The translations under genes were made by a program, and so were the position numbers. Below the pieces are notes generated by a model. That model did no database searches and was not told the DNA's origin. It saw only the letters and a program-made list of their open reading frames with translations. Positions 58,484 through 64,000 of a stretch of DNA of 64,000 nt are shown here, piece after piece (position 1 is the first letter of the stretch; every line of letters begins with the position of its first letter). The DNA lies in NCBI GenBank assembly GCA_030652995.1, contig JAUSAG010000015.1, positions 1-64,000 on the forward strand, given 5' to 3'. Source of the DNA: Methylotenera sp. (GTDB taxonomy: Bacteria; Pseudomonadota; Gammaproteobacteria; Burkholderiales; Methylophilaceae).

Positions 58484-58512
58484 ACTATAATTAATTAAAA
58501 ACTTACTGTCAA
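58484..58512 (-). promoter_or_regulatory. near-consensus sigma-70 promoter of the restriction operon
   Basis: On the minus strand TTGACA (58512-58507) and TATAGT (58489-58484) are spaced by 17 bp, just upstream of the DUF4258 gene. The palindromic 8-mer TTAATTAA occurs in the spacer (58491-58498) and again at 58516-58523, with 25 bp between copies; it could be an operator but is common in AT-rich DNA. Confidence 0.75.
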
Positions 58513-58603
58513 CGGTTAATTAAATCTTTTTTAAATATTTTTGTGTTTTTTATTAAATTCTAATAACCAAGTGACAGGTCAGTTTGTTTATAATTAGGGT
58601 TTA

Positions 58604-59239
58604 CTATTGATTTGATTCAAAAATATTCAGTTTTAAATCAAGTTCTGAAAGCAAATCCTGATTGTCGGTTGTGCCCGGAACATTGACATCGTCTAGGTAA
58701 CAACTAAAACCTATCATGTTGCCAAGTAACGGGCGGTCGTAAAGGCCCCAACCATCTCTTTCTTCCGAGGCCACCCTTAGGTAATTTAGAGGGTCAGTCA
58801 TGACCTCTTCAATAGCTCTAAGCGGGCTAGTAGGTAAATCCCACATCATGTTTTTATAGGCATTTGTATTAATTCTGGTGGGTAGTTCCATTTTTTCCAA
58901 GAATGATTCACTGGATCTTAGTAATAGTATCAAGCGATTAATAAATGCATCTCTAACTAAGTTTGAGTCGCTAACTATTTTATTAAGGTTGTTAGCGACT
59001 TCTTTTTCTACAACTATATTCACATTCTGAGTTCCCATTCTTTTAAGCGAGCCAGCGATATACCTTTTAGCTTTGGCTGATAGCACTTTTCCTCTCATAT
59101 CTATTTCAAGATAGGGGAGTTCAGCTTTAATCATGGCATTCAGAAAAGAATCGCGTTTGATATGTAATTTACTTATCTGGCTATTGAAATTTACAAGCAT
59201 AGGTAAGTAAATTTTTGCGGTAATTTTAGTTTCTTCCAT
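58604..59239 (-). CDS. hypothetical protein with two ribbon-helix-helix-like repeats
   Basis: About 211 residues. Two N-terminal segments share the pattern strand-helix-helix: KITAKIYLP..RDSFLNAMIKAEL and NVNIVVEKE..VRDAFINRLILLL, which looks like an internal duplication of the RHH/MetJ-Arc DNA-binding fold. The C-terminal half is unrecognised (SPLRAIEEVMTDPLNYLRVA). The ATG at 59239 with GAAG upstream is preferred over 59269. It could regulate the adjacent restriction operon; that is inference from position. Confidence 0.6.
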   Translation of the reverse strand: MEETKITAKIYLPMLVNFNSQISKLHIKRDSFLNAMIKAELPYLEIDMRGKVLSAKAKRYIAGSLKRMGTQNVNIVVEKEVANNLNKIVSDSNLVRDAFINRLILLLRSSESFLEKMELPTRINTNAYKNMMWDLPTSPLRAIEEVMTDPLNYLRVASEERDGWGLYDRPLLGNMIGFSCYLDDVNVPGTTDNQDLLSELDLKLNIFESNQ

Positions 59240-59409
59240 TTTTTTCTTCAGTAATAAATGTTGATGCATGAATCATATTGCCTACTCCCTATAGAGTAAA
59301 GAAATATGAGTAAAGAATTAATGAAGAATTTTAGTTGTCATTATTTTGCAATTAGTGCGTCATTTGATTAATGTGATGATTAATTAAAATTTTAAGATGG
59401 CTAAAGATA

Positions 59410-60057
59410 ATGAAATCAGAAAAGTCTGATCTAGATACAACACTTTTGCGATGTAATGAGCTGCATTCAATAATTACCAATGAAGTCTATTTGTTAGAGC
59501 ATGACCATATTATTAGAGATTTACTTACTAAGTGTTTAGCAGGCATTTCATTTGAACATTCAAAAAGCATTATGTTGCTGATGGCCGCCCATAACTACAC
59601 AACAGCTGTTTCATTGTTGAGGCTTCAATATGAAGCGGTAGCAAGAGGTATGTGGCTACACTTTTCAGCGAAAGATAATTTTTTGAATAAATACGTTGGC
59701 CCCATCGATATCAAAAAACTTCCTCCTGACTTTCCCACTGTTACGGAAATGATTGATCAAATCACAAAAGGCCCGGTAAAGGGGCCAGGTGAAATGCTTC
59801 AACAATTTAAAGATGTGACTTGGAGTGGCATGAACAGCTATGTCCATAACGGATTTCTTCCAATTGAGCGGTTTCTGAACGGTTATCCAAATGAATTGCT
59901 TGTTCAAATTATGCAAAGCTCGAATGCTTTGAATATCATGATCGCTATGGTCTTGGCGCGAATGAGTGGAGATATGAGCAGAATTAATTTAGTAAAGCAG
60001 CTACAAGTTGATTTTAAGGATTGTTTACCTAAGCTTGAAGCTATACCTGCAAGCTAA
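59410..60057 (+). CDS. DUF6988-like helical protein
   Basis: A 215-residue, all-helical soluble protein. AVSLLRLQYEAVARGMWLHF and MNSYVHNGFLPIERF resemble the DUF6988/DUF5677 group, which is distantly HEPN-like. I see no clear RxxxxH catalytic motif, so RNase activity is not claimed. It is divergent from the RHH-like gene and convergent with the XRE gene, ending 3 nt from it. Confidence 0.6.
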   Translation: MKSEKSDLDTTLLRCNELHSIITNEVYLLEHDHIIRDLLTKCLAGISFEHSKSIMLLMAAHNYTTAVSLLRLQYEAVARGMWLHFSAKDNFLNKYVGPIDIKKLPPDFPTVTEMIDQITKGPVKGPGEMLQQFKDVTWSGMNSYVHNGFLPIERFLNGYPNELLVQIMQSSNALNIMIAMVLARMSGDMSRINLVKQLQVDFKDCLPKLEAIPAS

Positions 60058-60059
60058 AA

Positions 60060-60305
60060 CTAGATTTCAACTTTATCTATTAATGTCGACGCATTTACAC
60101 CAAGAGCACTGGCAATTTTTAGCAGATTCATAATAGCTAAATTGTGCTCACCTCTTTCAATGCCACCCATGTAAGAACGATCAATCCCAGCTATCTCAGC
60201 TAGAGCTTCCTGAGATAAGCCTTGAGCCTGTCTTGCTGCACGAATAGCAACGCCCAATCCAACAAGAGCAGGGTTCCCAGAGAATGATGGTGATTTTTTA
60301 GCCAC
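60060..60305 (-). CDS. XRE-family helix-turn-helix regulator
   Basis: An 81-residue single-domain regulator: IRAARQAQGLSQEALAEIAGIDRSYMGGIERGEHNLAIMNL is a complete Xre HTH. The start is GTG. Size and sequence fit controller proteins of RM systems and phage-type repressors. It may control nearby genes; no operator was identified. Confidence 0.9.
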   Translation of the reverse strand: MAKKSPSFSGNPALVGLGVAIRAARQAQGLSQEALAEIAGIDRSYMGGIERGEHNLAIMNLLKIASALGVNASTLIDKVEI

Positions 60306-60382
60306 GTATTCATGCTATAAGTTTGCCGTATTTAGAACCACGGGATAAGATACCCATTCAAGCTAAACAAAAGGCAATATAC

Positions 60383-60529
60383 ATGTTAATTAAATGCAGA
60401 GAATGTGGGCACAAAGTAGCAACGTCCAGCAAAGCCTGTCCACATTGTGGATGTAGTGGTCCTGTACCATTTAAGTATCGTATGTTGGCGTTATTGTTTG
60501 TAATTCTGACATTTGCATGGGTGCTTTAG
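60383..60529 (+). CDS. small zinc-ribbon membrane-anchored protein
   Basis: A 48-residue protein. MLIKCRECGHKVATSSKACPHCG is a zinc ribbon with two CxxC knuckles. A hydrophobic helix (MLALLFVILTFAWVL) closes the protein. The ATG at 60383 with AAAGG upstream is preferred over the longer frame from 60323, which has no ribosome site. Function unknown; common on plasmids and islands. Confidence 0.7.
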   Translation: MLIKCRECGHKVATSSKACPHCGCSGPVPFKYRMLALLFVILTFAWVL

Positions 60530-60553
60530 CATTAATCCTAAGGGAATCTAAAA

Positions 60554-60988
60554 ATGAAAAATAAAATCACTGAAGTCGTTGATGCGTCATTCGAAGTCAT
60601 TTCATCCAAAGCCTCTTCAATCAGCTCAGCTGCAGGTGATGCAGGACGATCAGCATATGAGGCCGGGAAAAATGCAAGTCAGTCTGTTGGCAGGGTTGCA
60701 AGTACAACTGCGTTGCTTGTTGGCGATCTAAACGGGGATGGTAAGGTTGATATTGAAGATGCAAAGATTGCACTTGCAAAAGCGAAACAAGTTGGCTCTT
60801 CAGCGGTTGAAGGAGCTACAGCTTTAGGTAAGGTTGCCATGGAATCCGAAATCACTAAAGAGGCAGTAGCAGGTGCAACTGTTGGTGCGGTTATTGGTGG
60901 ACCTTTGATTGGCGGTCCTGTAACTGCAGCAGCAGGGGCTACATTGGGTGCTGTATTGGGTGCCTATAAAGGATTTACCAAAAAGTAG
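60554..60988 (+). CDS. hypothetical protein with an EF-hand-like loop and a glycine-zipper end
   Basis: A 144-residue protein. An Ala/Ser-rich helical first half contains DLNGDGKVDIEDAKIAL (about residues 57-73), an EF-hand or dockerin-type calcium loop. The C-terminal GATVGAVIGGPLIGG..AGATLGAVLGAYKG is a glycine zipper that could insert in a membrane. No signal peptide. Function unknown. AAGGGAATC precedes the ATG. Confidence 0.7.
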   Translation: MKNKITEVVDASFEVISSKASSISSAAGDAGRSAYEAGKNASQSVGRVASTTALLVGDLNGDGKVDIEDAKIALAKAKQVGSSAVEGATALGKVAMESEITKEAVAGATVGAVIGGPLIGGPVTAAAGATLGAVLGAYKGFTKK

Positions 60989-61018
60989 CTCTACATAACA
61001 ACAACGAAAGGAAAGTTC

Positions 61019-61348
61019 ATGAAGGTTTTAGCTTTAGCTTTAATCGCGATAGGTATGGTTGGCTGCGACAACAAACCATTTGGTGCAGGGCAACCTACTG
61101 AAGAAGAAAAACTACAGGCTATTGTTCGTGCCAATTTGAAAGATCCAGACTCAGCCAAATTCGGCAAAATGACAAAAATTCATGAAAGGAAGGCATGTAT
61201 TACTGTAAATGCAAAAAATGCTTTGGGTGGATATACTGGTGATCAGCAGGCATATTTGATGAAATCTGACAACAAATGGGAGGTATTCCAAATTGAAGGT
61301 AACCTTGGGCACGAGGGATGCATAGATATTATGTCCAAACTCAATTAA
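61019..61348 (+). CDS. small lipoprotein of unknown function
   Basis: A 109-residue protein with a short signal and a MVGC lipobox (Cys 16). EEEKLQAIVRANLKDPDSAKFGKMT then AKNALGGYTGDQQAYL resembles small phage- and plasmid-borne lipoproteins with a conserved DPxSAKF segment. AAAGGAAAG lies just before the ATG. Followed by a terminator, so it closes a short unit with the gene at 60554. Confidence 0.75.
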   Translation: MKVLALALIAIGMVGCDNKPFGAGQPTEEEKLQAIVRANLKDPDSAKFGKMTKIHERKACITVNAKNALGGYTGDQQAYLMKSDNKWEVFQIEGNLGHEGCIDIMSKLN

Positions 61349-61388
61349 AGCTCAGTATCACCAAGCCTAAAGACAGTATTTTATATGC

Positions 61389-61424
61389 AGCCCGTTGCAC
61401 CTTAATTGGTCGGCGGGCTTTTTT
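61389..61424 (+). terminator. rho-independent terminator
   Basis: AGCCCG / CGGGCT stem, extended through G-T pairs to CACC / GGT, followed by TTTTTT. It ends the 60554-61348 unit. Confidence 0.85.
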
Positions 61425-61506
61425 ACGTCTATATATTGAGGATTTTTAGCCATCTTTTAATGAAGTACTAGTTCAATTCATTTCAACCCTAACTAAGGAG
61501 CATTTC

Positions 61507-61995
61507 ATGAAAAAAGAGATCATCAACGTAACACCACCACAAGTAACACGCATCATCAAAATTGCCACATGCACGACCTGTTCCGGCAAGGCAACGCTGA
61601 CTTATCATTTTGGCTGTAATGAAGATAAGCAAGTTTACATTCGCATCGTCGCTAATTCAGGCGGAGGTTTCTTCAGTGATGAGTGGATAAAGTTAGCCGA
61701 TATACAGGTCGCATTGGATAGTGCGCCATTCCCGGTTACATCGTTCCCGCTAATCAAGTTATTTATCGGTAAGTCAGTCAATACGCCTGGATTTCTATTG
61801 GCGGTACTGAAACATGAAGGCTTGGTTAAATTACTTGAAGGCAAAATACGCGGTTATGAAAAGCTAGACCCCGCGACGTTTATGCTTGAGCTGGATAAGC
61901 TGGTTTCTTCAGATGTAAACCTAAAAGCCGAGTCAGTCCCGGTCATCAAAAAAATCTCACCAACACTCCCGCCTAAAAAATCCAAACTGGCATAA
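61507..61995 (+). CDS. hypothetical accessory protein
   Basis: A 162-residue soluble protein not recognised. The N-terminal CTTCSGKATLTYHFGCN could bind a metal. The middle (EWIKLADIQVALDSAPFPVT) looks alpha/beta. The end is basic (PTLPPKKSKLA). AAGGAG lies six bases before the ATG, so it is probably expressed. Confidence 0.65.
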   Translation: MKKEIINVTPPQVTRIIKIATCTTCSGKATLTYHFGCNEDKQVYIRIVANSGGGFFSDEWIKLADIQVALDSAPFPVTSFPLIKLFIGKSVNTPGFLLAVLKHEGLVKLLEGKIRGYEKLDPATFMLELDKLVSSDVNLKAESVPVIKKISPTLPPKKSKLA

Positions 61996-62195
61996 GCGCC
62001 AATCTCAAGTATTCCATAAACTCCAAAATTCACTCCGATGTAGTAGAAGTCCGCTGTTCTCAAAAATTACCTAGCCATAGCACCAAGCCAGTCAAGGGCC
62101 TTTCAGCTTCGCAATGAAGCAAACAAGTTATACCGAGCTTATACCGACCCAAATTTCAAATTCTTACCTAATTTTTAACAAATCCGGAGTTACTT

Positions 62196-62405
62196 ATGGA
62201 ATTCATCACATTAACTGTGATTACTTTTCTGTGCCTGCTTTTCGAGACCACCCGAAAGTTTGGCATTGTTTTATTCATCCTGCTGTTTTTAGCATTTCCA
62301 CTCACTGTTATCTCACTCGCAGCAATCACGATTCATTTTATCAACCGTCACAAACATAAAAGGACAAAACATTATGTACCACCAACATTACCTAGAAGCC
62401 GTTGA
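62196..62405 (+). CDS. small two-helix membrane protein
   Basis: A 69-residue protein: two hydrophobic helices (FITLTVITFLCLLFE and GIVLFILLFLAFPLTVISLAA) and a basic tail (HKHKRTK). GGAG lies about eight bases before the ATG. The 3' end overlaps the next small gene. Function unknown. Confidence 0.6.
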   Translation: MEFITLTVITFLCLLFETTRKFGIVLFILLFLAFPLTVISLAAITIHFINRHKHKRTKHYVPPTLPRSR

Positions 62406-62523
62406 AACTGTTCTCGCCTGGGATTTGCCAGAAGAGGCGCTAGCAGATGCCATCAATCAACAACTCTCATTAATCACACACCGATCAGGAGACGTCAATG
62501 ATCAAGATCCATCAATTCAATGA
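62374..62523 (+). CDS. 49-residue small protein between two accessory genes
   Basis: The frame encodes 49 residues beginning MYHQHYLEAVETVLAW and ending DQDPSIQ, with AGGA about nine bases upstream of the ATG. It overlaps the preceding membrane-protein gene by 32 nt and the next gene by 26 nt, in a tight operon-like string. Acidic and helical; family not recognised, though short proteins with LEAVE..LAWDLPEEAL-like patterns are seen on mobile elements. Confidence 0.6.
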   Translation: MYHQHYLEAVETVLAWDLPEEALADAINQQLSLITHRSGDVNDQDPSIQ

Positions 62524-62998
62524 AGCCTGTCAATATTACATACAGCATAAGATCAGTTTCAGGTTAGTACAGGATCAGGCCGCCGTGATGTTAGGTCTTT
62601 GCCAAAACCCACATTCATCAGTCAGTAATCCATTAGAAATTACCCAAGCAGATATTGATTGGTTGATGCGGCAAGCAGAAGCCACTCAAGACTATAGTGA
62701 ACTTTTGGGTGGTTACATCTATGTCTGTGAAATTGAAGAAGACCTTTTGCAAATTCTTGGATGCAACTTTGAATGGGCCGAAACACATTATGGAAGCTGG
62801 CCTAACGTCACAGATATACCAATGTCGTGGGATGTCTGCAATTATCTGGCTGAAACTTCAGGTGATCCGCAATGGGTCATTTTTCTGTTGTGTTGGAATA
62901 ATGCTGGTGGCCCTGTCTATTACGTACCCAAGGAGTTATGGGTTCAGGCAAGAGTCGCTGAGCATATCGAAGCGACAAGCCCTACCCCGAGTGACTGA
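62498..62998 (+). CDS. hypothetical mobile-element-associated protein
   Basis: A 166-residue acidic soluble protein not recognised with confidence. CEIEEDLLQILGCNFEWAETHYGSWPNV and QWVIFLLCWNNAGGPVYYVP suggest a folded alpha/beta domain. GGAG lies eight bases before the ATG. Located just upstream of the antirestriction gene, from which it is separated by a 157-nt leader. Confidence 0.65.
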   Translation: MIKIHQFNEACQYYIQHKISFRLVQDQAAVMLGLCQNPHSSVSNPLEITQADIDWLMRQAEATQDYSELLGGYIYVCEIEEDLLQILGCNFEWAETHYGSWPNVTDIPMSWDVCNYLAETSGDPQWVIFLLCWNNAGGPVYYVPKELWVQARVAEHIEATSPTPSD

Positions 62999-63026
62999 GT
63001 GCAACGCTCAGCTGTTTTTCTCTGAT

Positions 63027-63124
63027 CCACCCACCTCCACCCACCAAAAACACAGTAGTCTAAAAAATTTATCCGGCACCATGCGGAGGGTTTTGCACGT
63101 CTGTTGCTAGTGGGGTGGCGGGGG
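63027..63124. other. C-rich and G-rich blocks in the leader of the antirestriction gene
   Basis: CCACCCACCTCCACCCACC (63027-63045) and GGGGTGGCGGGGG (63112-63124) are unusual in this AT-rich DNA. They are partly complementary (CCACCC / GGGTGG), so the leader may fold into a long hairpin with the blocks as base. The complement of the first block could also form a G-quadruplex. Confidence 0.4.
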
Positions 63125-63155
63125 AGCACTTAAATGAAATCTCAAGGAGTTATTC

Positions 63156-63572
63156 ATGACACAATCAATTATTACCCGTCAGCAAGTCAGTGACAAACAA
63201 CGCATCCAACATACCGCTGATTTATTTGGCATTCGCTTCCCGCTCAACATCGAACCCGCTGTTTATTCAATTGCTGGCAATATTGCAACTGAATACAATG
63301 GTGCTTACTGGGAGTTTTACGCATTAAGCAACGGCGGCTTTTACATGGCACCGTGCTCAGATAAGCCATATCAAGTCAGCTGTGAAAATGGCTATGAAGG
63401 TAAGTTATCAGCAGATGCATTAGGCATTACGGCCTGCTTGTATGCTTACAGTCATTTGTCGTTTAGTAGTAATCAGGCTTTCGCTGAAATATGCGCTAAT
63501 CATTATCACTGGTTACGCGAATACATGCTGCAACATTCAGAAGCCTCAAAGATTCTGGGAGCTATTGATTAA
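63156..63572 (+). CDS. klcA: antirestriction protein of the ArdB/KlcA family
   Basis: A 138-residue protein with all family segments: FGIRFPLNIEPAVYS, YNGAYWEFYALSNGGFYMAP, NGYEGKLSADALGI and a C-terminal helix with HYHWLREYML. ArdB/KlcA proteins inhibit Type I restriction in vivo and are carried by plasmids and ICEs. AAGGAG lies eight bases before the ATG. Its presence 5 kb from a complete Type I RM operon marks mobile-element ancestry. Confidence 0.9.
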   Translation: MTQSIITRQQVSDKQRIQHTADLFGIRFPLNIEPAVYSIAGNIATEYNGAYWEFYALSNGGFYMAPCSDKPYQVSCENGYEGKLSADALGITACLYAYSHLSFSSNQAFAEICANHYHWLREYMLQHSEASKILGAID

Positions 63573-63587
63573 TCAGAAAGGGCAATT

Positions 63588-63875
63588 ATGAACAGTAAGG
63601 TGTTACATAAGATTTTAGTTGTCTGTGGCTACTTTTTATTCGTGGCAAATGTATCTGCTGAAGAAACCAATATCTATCAACAAGATTCGACTGGAAACAT
63701 TCAATATCACAAGCCGTCAGCTGTGATTCAAAAAGACGGTCGTATTATTGAGACTGATTCGGTTGGCAATAAGCAGTACCACAAGCAGCAATATCAAATC
63801 AAAGATGGGAAAATTTATCAGACAGACTCAGTGGGTAATATCCAGTATCACAAACCACATTCTGTTATTAAGTAA
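63588..63875 (+). CDS. secreted protein with three D-S-x-G-N-x-Q-Y-H-K repeats
   Basis: A 95-residue protein with a Sec signal (ILVVCGYFLFVANVSA), then three tandem units of about 23 residues, each with IYQ/IIE..DS(V/T)GN(I/K)QYHK and a spacer with KDG. The repeats are beta-rich and probably stack. Similar small periplasmic repeat proteins occur beside accessory genes; the function is unknown. It follows the antirestriction gene by 15 nt and may be co-transcribed. Confidence 0.75.
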   Translation: MNSKVLHKILVVCGYFLFVANVSAEETNIYQQDSTGNIQYHKPSAVIQKDGRIIETDSVGNKQYHKQQYQIKDGKIYQTDSVGNIQYHKPHSVIK

Positions 63876-64000
63876 CTTTCCTCGTTGCAGCATGGTGTGA
63901 ATTAGGTTGGTGGAGGGGAGGCAGTTTTTATAAACTCTTCACCAAGCTTGATCTGTATAAGTAATTTTCCTATAAACTTTGAACAACAAAACTAAAAACA

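Noticed and set aside
58491..59385. TTAATTAA at 58491, 58516 and 59378 as a regulator binding motif
   Set aside because: The octamer also occurs elsewhere in the window, including inside genes (for example near 30605 and 33462), so it is not specific enough to call.
62697..63110. 137-codon open frame overlapping the 62498-62998 gene
   Set aside because: No ribosome site, low-complexity and Cys-rich translation; the other frame has a good GGAG and a more protein-like composition. The frame at 62114-62359 was rejected for similar reasons.
1..64000. CRISPR array or rRNA operon
   Set aside because: No regularly spaced direct repeats with unique spacers and no rRNA sequence were seen on either strand.

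Overview
The window looks like chromosome of a methylotrophic betaproteobacterium, most probably of the family Methylophilaceae (Methylotenera-like). Three things point there: a complete fhcB-fhcA-fhcD-fhcC set for the tetrahydromethanopterin formaldehyde-oxidation route, a proteobacterial ndk-rlmN-pilW-rodZ-ispG-hisS-yfgM-bamB-der gene order, and moderate-to-low GC. The assignment is inference from gene content; no 16S rRNA gene is present.

Positions 1-44640 are mostly core genome. In order they hold a PilZ-like hypothetical gene; a tripartite RND efflux operon (1964-7842, minus strand) with a divergent TetR repressor and two operator-like palindromes; a PepSY protein beside a decayed PhoQ-like kinase; a HemD-family gene, rimO and a ZIP metal transporter; the pgeF-rluD / bamD divergent pair; a kinase-ATPase fusion; the der-to-ndk cluster, interrupted by two oligopeptide-type ABC ATPases; the fhc operon with an inserted flavin-binding (PPOX) gene; outer-membrane phospholipase A; trhO; an endonuclease/phosphatase-family gene and a cardiolipin synthase; ycaO; and a YhcH-family gene followed by mnmC split into two overlapping genes.

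From about 44640 to the right edge the window is accessory DNA. It starts with a gene-poor stretch, a hipBA toxin-antitoxin pair and an intact IS30-family element, then an orphan 3' part of a tRNA-Lys gene, which is a likely integration scar. Next comes a minus-strand, seven-gene operon (58461-48176): DUF4258 protein, degenerate methylase fused to one target-recognition domain, HsdR, HsdM, HsdS, AlbA_2 (Schlafen-type) protein, DUF2971-like protein. A near-consensus promoter (TTGACA-17 bp-TATAGT) precedes it. It is a complete Type I restriction-modification system with four non-canonical partners, and it is the best candidate here for an undescribed defence arrangement. To its right are a protein with two ribbon-helix-helix-like repeats, a DUF6988-like protein, an XRE regulator, several small zinc-ribbon, lipoprotein and membrane genes, and an ArdB/KlcA antirestriction gene, which suggest a plasmid- or ICE-derived segment.

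The core part covers envelope assembly (BamB, BamD, PldA, Cls), tRNA and rRNA modification (RluD, RlmN, TrhO, MnmD/MnmC), S12 methylthiolation (RimO, with YcaO known to assist it in E. coli) and C1 metabolism. The accessory part is dominated by defence and counter-defence. Two kinds of intergenic palindromic repeat are also visible: a roughly 85-bp repeat in two copies (15336-15422 and 29152-29235) and an 89-nt hairpin at 23468-23556.
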